From the NCBI GenBank assembly GCA_910579775.1, contig CAJTUE010000010.1:9562-73561 (forward strand): DNA of 64,000 nt, written 5' to 3'. Made by a program: the position numbers and the translations under genes. Every line of letters begins with the position of its first letter. Positions within the stretch are counted from its first letter, which is position 1. Below the pieces are notes generated by a model. It searched no databases, had not been told where the DNA came from, and worked only from the letters and a program-made list of their open reading frames with translations. Positions 1-7,549 of this stretch are shown here, one piece after another. This DNA comes from an uncultured Oscillospiraceae bacterium. Lineage in GTDB: Bacteria > Bacillota > Clostridia > Oscillospirales > Oscillospiraceae.

Positions 1-78
1 GGTGTAGTCGGCGACCGTGTTTTTCTATCTCATGCCATCACCAGCCAAGAGCACCGGCCTCCCGGCCGGCCGAATTGA
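1..78 (+). CDS. Possible 3' end of an upstream gene (partial)
   Basis: Frame 1 is open from the window edge to a TGA at 76-78 and would end a protein in ...EHRPPGRPN. The stop lies just before the ribosome binding site of the next gene, as expected for the last codons of an upstream operon member. Only 25 residues are visible and they match no motif I know. The GC-rich tail (cggcctcccggccggcc) could equally be non-coding hairpin sequence. Confidence 0.2.
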   Translation, partial: GVVGDRVFLSHAITSQEHRPPGRPN

Positions 79-90
79 AAGGAGTACACC

Positions 91-951
91 ATGACACGCG
101 AAGAACTCAAGCTAAAAGTCATCAATGCAGAGGCCAAGGTCGAGAGGAAGGCCGCGATCCTCTGGAAGCACAGGCGGCAGCTCGACAAGCTGATCACCAC
201 CGGCGCGGACGACTACGCGATCCACAGCAAGCACAGAGACATCGGGGAGGCCGGCAAGAAACTCGAGGAGGCCCGCGCGACCCTCGAGAACTGGAAGGCA
301 AAATACGCCGAGAAAATTAAGCAAGACGACTACCTCGAGGCCAACGCTCCGGCGATCCTCGTCGAGTTCCTCGACGACTGGAAGCGCAGGGCGATCGACT
401 ACTACCTCCGGCGCTTCGACAGCTTCATCGAGTTCAGGAAGGAGCTGAGGCAGAAGGAGCGAGACGCCCGCCTCGAAGCGCTGAGGACGCTGCCGGAGCT
501 CGAAAGGGCCCGGGAGATCTTCAAGGACCGTGAGGTCTCAGACTACGATCTCGCCAACCTGTGGCCGCGCAAGCCGGTCGAGAGCTTCCTCGAGCAGCGC
601 GGGCTCGAATACCACCAGATCCAGAAAGCCCTCGGCGAGAAATGCGACGGCACCATTTCCAGAATGTTGAGCTTCAGGGATCCGGCCGAGCGGGCCGAGT
701 GGCTCGAACAGTTCATTGAGCAAGAGCGCAGGGCAAAGCTGCTCGACCTGATCGCGAGGATCATGAAAGTCGTGGGGCGCATTACCGACGCCGGCGATCT
801 CAAGATCGGCCCGAAGGGCGACATCAACGGGATCATCGTCGGGACAGAAGGCCGGGCGAAGATCGAGACCATCGGCGCCGGCGGCTATAACATTCAGTGC
901 TACCATTTCCGCACCCTGATCCACGAATACAAGGAAGGAGGAAAGTCATGA
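91..951 (+). CDS. Phage-type hypothetical protein, 286 aa
   Basis: A soluble, highly charged protein with no signal peptide or membrane segment. Residues 1-140 are rich in Lys, Glu and Arg with long helical stretches that may form coiled coils. The last 60 residues are different, with a Gly-rich stretch (GAGGYNIQCYHFR) of a kind I associate with clostridial prophage and conjugative-element proteins of unknown function. The start ATG at 91 has the ribosome binding site aaaggag. The stop overlaps the next gene's start (ATGA), so the two are translationally coupled. It opens a run of overlapping genes to 3987. The function is not recognised; the phage assignment comes from context. Confidence 0.6.
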   Translation: MTREELKLKVINAEAKVERKAAILWKHRRQLDKLITTGADDYAIHSKHRDIGEAGKKLEEARATLENWKAKYAEKIKQDDYLEANAPAILVEFLDDWKRRAIDYYLRRFDSFIEFRKELRQKERDARLEALRTLPELERAREIFKDREVSDYDLANLWPRKPVESFLEQRGLEYHQIQKALGEKCDGTISRMLSFRDPAERAEWLEQFIEQERRAKLLDLIARIMKVVGRITDAGDLKIGPKGDINGIIVGTEGRAKIETIGAGGYNIQCYHFRTLIHEYKEGGKS

Positions 952-1526
952 ACATCTACACCGAGCTCGTCGAGAAGGCCGCCCCGCGTATCAAGCAGGA
1001 GCGGGAACGCCTCGGCGTTGAGAAGAAGGAGGTCGCCGCTGCGCTCGGCTACGGGCTCAGCAACTACTCCTCCTATGAGACCAAGACCCTCCCCTCGCTC
1101 GAGCGGGCCGTTGAGCTGGCCCAGTACTTCGGGTGCAGCGTTGACTACCTGCTCGGCTTGAGCGACACCCGTGAGCCGCAGCAGGGGCCGGCGGGCGTAG
1201 ACGTCGCTCGCCGGATCTCCAAGGAGTGCCTCGACCACTACCGCGACTCGATCCCGCGCAAGGCGTTCATCGAGGCCATGGAGCAGATCGCCGGGAAGGT
1301 GCCCGACAGGGCGCCCGCTCCCGGGATCTCGTGCCCCGGCATTGAGATCATCAAGCGGCCGGACATCACCGCCGGCGAGCTGGCCGATCTTTTGTCCGGC
1401 TGCTGCCCGCCGTTCTGCGGAAAGGACGGCCTCGTCTACTGTGACGACCATAGCTGCCGGGCCTGCTGGCTCGCATGGCTGACAACCGGCGAGCCGCCGA
1501 GGAAGGGAGGCGAGCCGAGTGCCTGA
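948..1526 (+). CDS. XRE-family helix-turn-helix protein with Cys-rich tail
   Basis: The first 70 residues form a Cro/CI-type helix-turn-helix (RIKQERERLGVEKKEVAAAL, then YSSYETKTLPSLERAVELAQ) and end in the usual VDYLLGLS after the HTH. The C-terminus carries a cluster of Cys and His (SGCCPPFCGKDGLVYCDDH, then SCRACW) that could bind zinc. I start it at ATG 948, which has the site aaggaggaaag and overlaps the previous stop; the longer upstream extension is a shadow of that gene. Expected to be a phage or element transcription regulator. The Cys-rich tail is unusual for a simple repressor and suggests a second role. The target is unknown. Confidence 0.75.
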   Translation: MNIYTELVEKAAPRIKQERERLGVEKKEVAAALGYGLSNYSSYETKTLPSLERAVELAQYFGCSVDYLLGLSDTREPQQGPAGVDVARRISKECLDHYRDSIPRKAFIEAMEQIAGKVPDRAPAPGISCPGIEIIKRPDITAGELADLLSGCCPPFCGKDGLVYCDDHSCRACWLAWLTTGEPPRKGGEPSA

Positions 1527-1782
1527 CGCCATCAAGTACGCCGCTTCCCTCCTCTGCCGGGCGTCGTTCCCTTCGACGCTTGAGGAAACCGGCCGGCGCT
1601 GCACCGTGGAGGTCACGGTCTACCGCCTGAACGCCATGGCGGTCAATGCCTTCCTGCTGGACGGCCCCGAGACCCTACTCGGCCACCTCGGCCTCAGCGA
1701 GACCGACACCTACATAACCAAGCACGAGATCGACGACATCGTCACCGTCGTCCACGTCACCAGAGAGGAGGTGACAACGTGA
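1519..1782 (+). CDS. Hypothetical small protein, 87 aa
   Basis: A GTG-initiated frame overlapping the 3' end of the XRE gene by 8 bases and itself overlapping the next start (gtga). It is acidic and soluble, with no recognisable motif, signal peptide or membrane helix; the second half looks like a small alpha/beta fold (TYITKHEIDDIVTVVHVTRE). Being wedged between two coupled genes with overlapping start and stop codons is the main support for its being real. It belongs to the phage-type operon. Function unknown. Confidence 0.55.
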   Translation: MPDAIKYAASLLCRASFPSTLEETGRRCTVEVTVYRLNAMAVNAFLLDGPETLLGHLGLSETDTYITKHEIDDIVTVVHVTREEVTT

Positions 1783-2189
1783 ACGACATGATCCTCTCAG
1801 GAACCACCACCGAGGAGCTCGCCGCCGTCGTGGCGGCCCGCTCCCCGGGCCTCACTCACGAGGAGGTCGGACAGATCGCGGAGCAGGCCGCGCGCCTGCA
1901 AATCTCCCCGGAGGCCATGCAGAAGATCCTCGAGGGCTTTGAGACCGTGGCCGAGGCGCTGCGGAAAATCGCCGACGCCATAGTCGAGATCCTGAAGCCG
2001 GTTATCGAGTGGGCGGCCAAGGTCGCCCGGCGCTTCATGGAAGCCATCGCCGCCGGCATAGTCCCCGGGAAGTGGCTGCACCTTGCCAAGCACTCCAAGA
2101 AGGCACGAACGCGCAAGAAGTACCGCAAGCGGATCCGCGAGGCCGTGGTCGCCTTCCTCTGTACCGCCGGAGAGGGGGCGCCGGCATGA
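1779..2189 (+). CDS. Hypothetical phage-operon protein, 136 aa
   Basis: It starts at GTG 1779 inside the stop of the previous gene (gtga), with gaggag upstream. Residues 1-55 are acidic and helical. Residues 60-105 hold an amphipathic stretch rich in Ala, Ile and Val. The C-terminal part is strongly basic (KHSKKARTRKKYRKRIREAV), which suggests contact with nucleic acid. No catalytic motif is visible. It overlaps the following 51-residue gene by 3 bases. Function not recognised. Confidence 0.55.
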   Translation: MNDMILSGTTTEELAAVVAARSPGLTHEEVGQIAEQAARLQISPEAMQKILEGFETVAEALRKIADAIVEILKPVIEWAAKVARRFMEAIAAGIVPGKWLHLAKHSKKARTRKKYRKRIREAVVAFLCTAGEGAPA

Positions 2190-2341
2190 TCCTCGTCCAC
2201 TATGAGAGCTACAACGGCGGCGTCAACAACATCGCCGTCGCAACCGACACCAAGACCGGCGACTTCGCCACGAGCACCAAGGGCAAAGAGCAGGCGATCC
2301 GAAACCTGCGGCGCCGGGCCACGAAAAGGAGGGCCGAATAA
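2186..2341 (+). CDS. Small hypothetical protein, 51 aa
   Basis: ATG at 2186 overlaps the TGA of the previous gene, and its own TAA shares a base with the ATG of the TOPRIM gene (TAATG at 2339-2343). The product starts MILVHYESYNGGVNNIAVAT and ends in a basic tail (RNLRRRATKRRAE). It is short, but the two-sided stop/start coupling makes translation likely. The frame is also open further upstream (from 2009), but that part is a shadow of the preceding gene. No family recognised. Confidence 0.5.
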   Translation: MILVHYESYNGGVNNIAVATDTKTGDFATSTKGKEQAIRNLRRRATKRRAE

Positions 2342-3261
2342 TGCCCAAGATCGCATACATCGAGAAGAACTTCAAGCCCGAGAGCCTCGCCCTGATCGAG
2401 AAGATCAACGGCGTCATCAACGAGTACTCCCGGCAGGGCTTCAGCCTGACGCTCCGACAGGTCTATTACCAAATGGTCGCCCGCGCCATCATTCCCAACA
2501 GCGAGCGAAGTTACAAAAACCTCGGCAACCTGATCAGCGAGGCCCGGCTCGCCGGACTGATTGACTGGCACGCCATCGAGGACAGGACCCGCAACCTGCG
2601 CCGGAACTCCCACTGGTCCACCCCGGGCAGCGTTATCGACTCGGCCGCCTATTCCTACCACCTCGACCACTGGGCCGGGCAGGAGAATTATGTCGAGGTA
2701 TGGGTGGAAAAGGACGCCCTGATCGGGATCGTCGGCCAGATCTGCCAAGAGCTCGACGTCAGCCACTTCTCCTGCCGTGGCTATGTCTCACAGTCTGAAA
2801 TGTGGGAAGCCGCCCGCCGGCTGCGCAGCCGCAGCGACAACGGGCAGCACATCGTCCTCCTCCACCTCGGCGACCATGACCCAAGCGGGAAGGACATGAG
2901 CCGGGACATCGTCGACCGCCTTCAGATCTTCGAGACCTATGACGTCGAGTTCCACCGGCTCGCGCTCAACATGGACCAGATCGAGGAGTACGGACCCCCG
3001 CCCAACCCCGCGAAGCTCTCCGACAGCCGCGCCGCCGGCTACATCGAGGAGTATGGCCGCGAGAGCTGGGAGCTGGACGCTCTCGAGCCGCAGGTCATCA
3101 GTGACATCATCAGGGAGCACGTCGAGCGGTACAGAGACGAGGCGACGTACATGGCCGTAAAGCGGCGCGAGGAGCACGAGAAGGAGCTGCTCGAGGACGT
3201 CGCCGAAAACTGGGACGACATCGCCGAAAACTGGGACGACATCAAAGAAACCTACTGCTGA
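2341..3261 (+). CDS. TOPRIM-domain phage protein, 306 aa
   Basis: Residues 110-215 look like a TOPRIM fold of the topoisomerase VI A/OLD type: the acidic strand end VEVWVEKDAL (about 119-128) supplies the Glu, and LHLGDHDPSGKDM (about 174-186) the DxD metal-binding pair. The N-terminal 100 residues (TLRQVYYQMVARAIIPN) resemble the winged-helix region of type II topoisomerase A-like proteins found in phages and integrative elements. It probably cuts or binds DNA with Mg2+; no partner ATPase is visible here. The C-terminus contains an exact tandem duplication giving ENWDDIAENWDD. The start is coupled to the previous gene. The family call is good; the reaction is inferred. Confidence 0.7.
   Translation: MPKIAYIEKNFKPESLALIEKINGVINEYSRQGFSLTLRQVYYQMVARAIIPNSERSYKNLGNLISEARLAGLIDWHAIEDRTRNLRRNSHWSTPGSVIDSAAYSYHLDHWAGQENYVEVWVEKDALIGIVGQICQELDVSHFSCRGYVSQSEMWEAARRLRSRSDNGQHIVLLHLGDHDPSGKDMSRDIVDRLQIFETYDVEFHRLALNMDQIEEYGPPPNPAKLSDSRAAGYIEEYGRESWELDALEPQVISDIIREHVERYRDEATYMAVKRREEHEKELLEDVAENWDDIAENWDDIKETYC
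3202..3243 (+). repeat. Exact 21-bp tandem duplication in the TOPRIM gene
   Basis: The unit gccgaaaactgggacgacatc occurs at 3202-3222 and again at 3223-3243 with no mismatch. It keeps the frame and adds one seven-residue unit (AENWDDI) close to the C-terminus. The identity at DNA level suggests a recent slippage event. Confidence 0.9.
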
Positions 3262-3276
3262 AAGGAGTAAATCGAC

Positions 3277-3987
3277 ATGAAAACAATGAAAATCAAGGAC
3301 CTCGCCAGAGGCAAGACCTTCCATTTTGCCGGGCAGGAGTGGATCAAGCTGGGCCCCGACGACGGCGGGATCCTCGTGGTCATGGCCGACATTCTCAAGC
3401 TGGCCGCCTTCGACGAGGACGGGAGCGCCGACTGGCGCGTCTCCTCCTCCCGGAAGTATTTGAACGGCGAGTTCTACGAGGAGCTGAAGGCCAAGGCCGG
3501 CCCCGCCGGCGGCAACGCCATCATGGAGGCCACCATCAACCTCACCGCCGACGACGGCACCAACCGCGTCACCAGCACCGACCACGTGTTCCTCCTCACC
3601 GCCACGCAGTACCGGCACAACCGCGACATTCTCGAGCCGCTGAGCGAGTGGTGGTGGACGCTGACACGGTGGAGCGCGTCGAGCTCGTGCAGCGTGCGCA
3701 ACGTCTACTCCGACGGCACTCTGAGCTACAACGTCGCCTACGACGGCCTCGACGGCCTGCGTCCCGCTTTGCTTCTGGACTCTGATCTCTTGATCTCTGT
3801 GAATGAGCCCGACGCGGAGGACAAGCTCACCCCTGAAGTGGCCGGGGAGGTCATGCGTGACATGGTCAACACCTTCGGGATCCCCGCCGGCGTGACCTCT
3901 GAGCAGCTCGCCGCCGGCGTCTCGTTCCTGCTGGGTATGCTCCGGGGAGACGTGGAGCTCGCAGACCGGGAGGCGCCCCATGAGTAA
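3277..3987 (+). CDS. DUF6273-type (C-type-lectin-like fold) protein, 236 aa
   Basis: Residues 5-175 match the pattern of DUF6273 proteins of gut Firmicutes: a basal segment (FHFAGQEWIKLG), TDHVFLLTATQY, a Trp-rich core (SEWWWTLTRW) and the closing DGLRPALLLDSD. This family resembles the formylglycine-enzyme/C-type-lectin fold that serves as receptor-binding or display domains and as targets of diversity-generating retroelements. Here the usual WWLRSP is replaced by WWWTLTRW. The last 60 residues are a separate helical tail. The start at ATG 3277 has ctgaaaggag upstream. It overlaps the next gene by 8 bases. Binding function is inferred; no reverse transcriptase is present in the window. Confidence 0.65.
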   Translation: MKTMKIKDLARGKTFHFAGQEWIKLGPDDGGILVVMADILKLAAFDEDGSADWRVSSSRKYLNGEFYEELKAKAGPAGGNAIMEATINLTADDGTNRVTSTDHVFLLTATQYRHNRDILEPLSEWWWTLTRWSASSSCSVRNVYSDGTLSYNVAYDGLDGLRPALLLDSDLLISVNEPDAEDKLTPEVAGEVMRDMVNTFGIPAGVTSEQLAAGVSFLLGMLRGDVELADREAPHE

Positions 3988-5764
3988 GCTGCGCACCCTG
4001 TTCGAGCAGTATGAGGCGGTGGTCCTGTTTGACACAGAGACCACCGGCCTCGACGCCAAGAGCGACAGGATCATCGAGCTCGCCGCCATACGGATCGAGC
4101 AGACACCGACGGGCGGCCTCCGGCTCGCCGGGAAAATGGACAACTTCGTCAGGCTGCCGGAAGGCCAGAGGATCCCGGAGAAGGTCGTGGAGCTCACAGG
4201 GATCACCGACGAGATCCTCGAGCGCGAAGGAGTCCGGCCGGAGAAGGCTGCGGACAGCTTCGCCAAGCTGCTCGCCGGCCGCCGGATCCTCGTGGGCGCG
4301 CACAACGCCCAGTTCGACCTCCTTTTTGTGAGGGAGCTGCTGCGGGGGAAGAAGATCGCCCGGCTCGACTTCCTCGACACCGTCACGGTCTATGCCCGAA
4401 AGGAGAAAAGCACCATGAACGAAAAAGAACTTCGCCAGAAAGTCGTCAAGACCGCGAAAAAATATGTGGGCTGTAAGGAAAGCGACGGGAGCCACCGGAA
4501 GATCATTGACCTATACAACAGCCACAAGCCCCTTGCGCGGGGCTACACCCTGAAATATACGGACGCCTGGTGTTCTGGCTTCGCTTCCGCCGTGGCGATC
4601 GAAGCTGGCCTGACCGACATCATTCCGACAGAAGTCGGCTGTGGAAAACACGTTGACCTGTTCAAAAAGAAGGGCCGCTGGGTCGAGAACGACGCCTATG
4701 TTCCGGACCCTGGCGACTACATCTTCTACGACTGGGACGACGGGGCCAACTACAAGAACACCGACAACGTCGGCGGACCTGACCATGTCGGGATCGTGTG
4801 TGAAGTCAGCGGCGGGAAGATCACCGTGATCGAAGGAAACAAAAACAACGCTGTCGGCTTCCGGACGCTGGACGTGAACGGCCGATATATTCGCGGCTAC
4901 GGTGTCCCAGACTACGCCGCGAAGGCGGACAAGGACGCCGTGACAGCTACGAAGGGGACAGACGCCCAGAAGTCCTTCATCAATAAGATCGGCCCCCTGG
5001 CGTCTGCTGACATGGCGAAGAACGGGATTCTTGCGTCCTTGACGATCGCCCAGGCGATCCTTGAATCCGGCTGGGGCAAGTCCGGTCTGACAACGGCCGC
5101 GAACAATCTGTTCGGAATCAAAGGAACCTACAACGGCAAAGGCTACACTTGCAAGACCCAGGAATGGGACGGGTCGAAGTATATCACGATCGACGCCACG
5201 TTCCGGAAATATCCTTCCTGGGCCGAATCCCTGGCGGATCATTCCGCCCTGTTTAACCGACTGGATCGGTACAAAAACCTTCGCGGCCTGACGGACTATA
5301 AACTGGCCTGTCGGTATGTCCGCGAAGACGGCTACGCCACGGACCCGTCCTATACGTCGAAACTGGTCAACCTGATCGAAACCTATGACCTGACAATCTG
5401 GGACGGAGTCACCGCGAAGCCTGGCGGAAATCCCACAACCGGCGCCACGACCTACACTGTGAAAGCCGGCGACACCCTGTCCGCGATCGCGGCGAAGTAT
5501 GGGACTACATACCAGGCGATCGCTGACTACAACGGGATCAAGAACCCGAATCTGATCTTCGTCGGCCAGAAAATCAAGATCCCGACCGGCAACACCGGCG
5601 CCCAGGCGGCGCCCAAAACCTACACAGTGAAAAAGGGGGACAGTCTGTGGGCGATCGCGGCTTCACAGCTTGGAAACGGTTCGCGCTGGCCGGAAATCCA
5701 AAAGCTGAACGGCCTGACGTCGACGACTATCTTCGCGGGGCAGAAATTAAAGATTCCGGTTTGA
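3980..5764 (+). CDS. Truncated DEDDh exonuclease fused in frame to CHAP/glucosaminidase/LysM endolysin
   Basis: Residues 1-140 are a DnaQ/PolC-like 3'-5' exonuclease: ExoI VLFDTETTGL (Asp18, Glu20) and ExoII AHNAQFD (Asp113) are present, but the reading switches after DTVTVYAR before the ExoIII His/Asp, so the nuclease is probably inactive. From Met146 (base 4415) a complete phage endolysin follows. It has a CHAP amidase/endopeptidase (Cys in DAWCSGF, His in GPDHVGIV), a glucosaminidase (Glu in AILESGWG) and two LysM repeats (TYTVKAGDTL, TYTVKKGDSL) for peptidoglycan binding. The endolysin has its own ribosome binding site at 4399-4405. Glu codons are mostly GAG before the junction and mostly GAA after it, as if two elements were joined. 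The holin follows 22 bases later. Confidence 0.85.
   Translation: MSKLRTLFEQYEAVVLFDTETTGLDAKSDRIIELAAIRIEQTPTGGLRLAGKMDNFVRLPEGQRIPEKVVELTGITDEILEREGVRPEKAADSFAKLLAGRRILVGAHNAQFDLLFVRELLRGKKIARLDFLDTVTVYARKEKSTMNEKELRQKVVKTAKKYVGCKESDGSHRKIIDLYNSHKPLARGYTLKYTDAWCSGFASAVAIEAGLTDIIPTEVGCGKHVDLFKKKGRWVENDAYVPDPGDYIFYDWDDGANYKNTDNVGGPDHVGIVCEVSGGKITVIEGNKNNAVGFRTLDVNGRYIRGYGVPDYAAKADKDAVTATKGTDAQKSFINKIGPLASADMAKNGILASLTIAQAILESGWGKSGLTTAANNLFGIKGTYNGKGYTCKTQEWDGSKYITIDATFRKYPSWAESLADHSALFNRLDRYKNLRGLTDYKLACRYVREDGYATDPSYTSKLVNLIETYDLTIWDGVTAKPGGNPTTGATTYTVKAGDTLSAIAAKYGTTYQAIADYNGIKNPNLIFVGQKIKIPTGNTGAQAAPKTYTVKKGDSLWAIAASQLGNGSRWPEIQKLNGLTSTTIFAGQKLKIPV
4399..4417 (+). promoter_or_regulatory. 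Internal ribosome binding site and start of the endolysin
   Basis: The bases aaaggag at 4399-4405 lie nine bases ahead of ATG 4415, which is in frame with the upstream exonuclease. Initiation here gives a 449-residue endolysin of normal domain structure, so free endolysin and the long fusion could both be made. This site is the likely original start of the lysin gene before the junction formed. Confidence 0.7.
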
Positions 5765-5786
5765 ACTGGAAGAAAGTAGGTGTGAA

Positions 5787-6284
5787 ATGGAGCATATCAA
5801 CACTTTGAAGGCGTCCCTGGTGGCGTTCTTCGGCGCCCTGACCGCGATCTTCGGCTGGTTTGGCTGGCTGGTGGTCCTGTTCATCTTCTGCATGGCGATT
5901 GACTACGCGACCGGATCGGCGTCCGCCTTGCAGAAAGGCGAATGGTCTTCGGCCGTGGCAAGGACGGGACTGTGGCACAAATGCGGATCGCTGATCGCTG
6001 TCATTGTGGCCGGCCTGTCCGACATCGTTGTCGGGCTGGTAGTCAACAACATTCCGGCGATCACCCTTCCTTTTGACTACACCGTCTTAATTTGCCCGAT
6101 CGTGGTCGTCTGGTACATTTTAACCGAACTGGGAAGCATTATTGAAAACGTCGGCGCTATGGGCGCCCCCGTCCCGAAGTTCCTGAAAAAGATGATCAAG
6201 ATCTTCAAGAATGTCACAGACGCCACGGGGGACAAGCTGGCCGGCAATACCGACGAAAGCGAAGACGACACCGGCCAGAAATAA
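5787..6284 (+). CDS. Phage holin, TcdE/Cph1 family, 165 aa
   Basis: Small membrane protein with about three hydrophobic segments (about residues 9-40, 62-82 and 92-112) and a charged, acidic C-terminus (DESEDDTGQK). The motif AIDYATGSASALQKGEWSS between the first two segments is typical of the toxin-secretion/phage-lysis holin family (PF05105). It would permeabilise the membrane at lysis to release the endolysin encoded 22 bases upstream. The start at ATG 5787 follows a weak gaaagtagg site. Length fits the family (about 130-170 residues). Family assignment is firm; activity in this remnant is unknown. Confidence 0.88.
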   Translation: MEHINTLKASLVAFFGALTAIFGWFGWLVVLFIFCMAIDYATGSASALQKGEWSSAVARTGLWHKCGSLIAVIVAGLSDIVVGLVVNNIPAITLPFDYTVLICPIVVVWYILTELGSIIENVGAMGAPVPKFLKKMIKIFKNVTDATGDKLAGNTDESEDDTGQK

Positions 6285-6301
6285 TTCCAGAAACAGCGCG
6301 C

Positions 6302-6321
6302 GGGGCGGGGCAACCCGCCCC
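6302..6321 (+). other. GC-rich hairpin between holin and gp10-like gene
   Basis: The arms ggggcggg and cccgcccc flank the loop gcaa and are not followed by a T-run. It could be a weak terminator or an RNA-stability hairpin setting relative expression of the lysis genes and the following gene. Confidence 0.5.
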
Positions 6322-6349
6322 ATGACCTACCTGAAAGGGGTGGTGAACT

Positions 6350-6835
6350 ATGGCGGTCAAGAAAAACGAACTGGTCCAGTTCACGGCCCAGCTTCAAGCC
6401 CTGAAAGACGATATTCCTGAAATCATGGACGAAATCGCCGTCGGCGAAGGTGTTTACGCCGTCAAACAGGCGCGCCTGATTTGTAAAGAAGATTCCCCCG
6501 ACATCGTCAATACCGGCGATTATCGGAGGAATTGGAAAAGTGATCGGAGAGCGCGAAGGAGCGGGAAGAAGCATATTGTCCGGTTTTATAACCCGCTTGA
6601 CTATGCCGGACACCTGGAACACGGCTTCCGAAGTCACTTCGTCCCTGGTCACTGGGAAGGATTTACCTTCGTATATAACAGGGACGATCCGGAAGGCGGA
6701 ATGTTCGTCGGTCCAAAGGGCGGCTATGTACGCGGCCACTTCACCATGAAGCGCGCCGCGAAGCGAACCCTGGACACCCAACGGGCAAGAGTGGCCCGAA
6801 AGATTGACAGGGCCATAAAAAACCGCATAAAATGA
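6350..6835 (+). CDS. HK97-gp10-like phage structural protein, 161 aa
   Basis: Resembles the HK97 gp10/DUF646 family of head-tail or tail-completion proteins: an N-terminal helical part, then VNTGDYRRNWKSD, a central YAGHLEHGFRSHFVPGHWEG stretch and a basic helical C-terminus (RARVARKIDRAIKNRIK). Such genes normally sit in the head-tail module, upstream of the tape-measure gene. Here it stands alone downstream of the lysis genes and directly before a strong terminator, so it is out of place. The start at ATG 6350 follows aaaggggtggtg. Family call is fairly good; the lone position suggests a remnant or relocated gene. Confidence 0.72.
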   Translation: MAVKKNELVQFTAQLQALKDDIPEIMDEIAVGEGVYAVKQARLICKEDSPDIVNTGDYRRNWKSDRRARRSGKKHIVRFYNPLDYAGHLEHGFRSHFVPGHWEGFTFVYNRDDPEGGMFVGPKGGYVRGHFTMKRAAKRTLDTQRARVARKIDRAIKNRIK

Positions 6836-6840
6836 GAGAA

Positions 6841-6871
6841 GGCGGACGGGAACAACCCGTCCGCCTTTTTT
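6841..6871 (+). terminator. Intrinsic terminator after gp10-like gene
   Basis: A perfect 10-bp stem (ggcggacggg / cccgtccgcc) with loop aacaa is followed by six T residues. It ends the rightward lysis-gene transcript and lies right at the end of the convergent minus-strand gene. Confidence 0.9.
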
Positions 6872-7525
6872 CTATTTTCTGGCGACCATTTCAAGGACCT
6901 TCGCGAAGTGTCCCTGTTGTGCCACGGCCAGGCGATAGGTCTTCGCCCCAGCCTGGATCAAGAGCCTGTCGCCTTCCGGTGCAATCGCCGAAATGGCGTC
7001 CAGCTTACAGTCAAAGCCGTTCTGTTTTGCAAGGAAAACGATCCGCCGGTTCGTCAGGACCACCTGGCCGGCGAAGGAATCTGTGACGTCGTCATAGACT
7101 GTCCGACTTGCGCCGCCGCCAGTTCTGACCGACACGCCCTTCGCCACGCGAACGCTGACCCCAGACCCGCTTCCGGTTCGACCGACAGCCTTCGTCTTCG
7201 TGATATAGCGCCGCGCCGGCCCGAAGAAATGGGCCGTTTCACCGTCGGCCAGGATCACCGGAACGCCTGTCAGGACAGGAAGGCCGCCGGCCTGTATCTG
7301 TTCAAGGTCCTGATCCGTCATAAATGTTTGGTTCGCGGCCAGCTTCGCCTTCTTCGCCGCGCTGACCTTCATTGCGCGCCAGAAACACAAAATCGCCAAA
7401 ACAGCGAAAATCACAGCGATCACCCATTCGATCCCCGTCTTGTATTCAGGCGCGGTCGTCAGGGTCACAAGGGCGGCCACAACGGCCAGGATCGCGGAGA
7501 TAGCCCCGCCTATTTTCCACCCCAT
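6872..7525 (-). CDS. Two-helix membrane protein with PH-like domain, 217 aa
   Basis: Two hydrophobic segments near the N-terminus (about residues 5-25 and 33-50) are followed by a soluble domain whose second half (VVLTNRRIVFLAKQNGFDC and DRLLIQAGAKTYRLAV) has the strand pattern of bacterial PH domains. The middle contains a Gly/Ser/Thr-rich region (GRTGSGSGVSVRVAKG). It probably faces the cytoplasm from the membrane. Codon use is like the neighbouring lysis and XRE genes. It is transcribed divergently from the XRE gene at 7637 and has a good promoter. Function unknown; a membrane-modifying or exclusion role would fit a prophage but is speculation. Confidence 0.65.
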   Translation of the reverse strand: MGWKIGGAISAILAVVAALVTLTTAPEYKTGIEWVIAVIFAVLAILCFWRAMKVSAAKKAKLAANQTFMTDQDLEQIQAGGLPVLTGVPVILADGETAHFFGPARRYITKTKAVGRTGSGSGVSVRVAKGVSVRTGGGASRTVYDDVTDSFAGQVVLTNRRIVFLAKQNGFDCKLDAISAIAPEGDRLLIQAGAKTYRLAVAQQGHFAKVLEMVARK

Positions 7526-7549
7526 GTCGAAACCTCCTATTTTTTTGGT

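Noticed and set aside
2788..4386. 532-residue minus-strand frame opposite the phage operon
   Set aside because: Shadow of three coupled, recognisable plus-strand genes.
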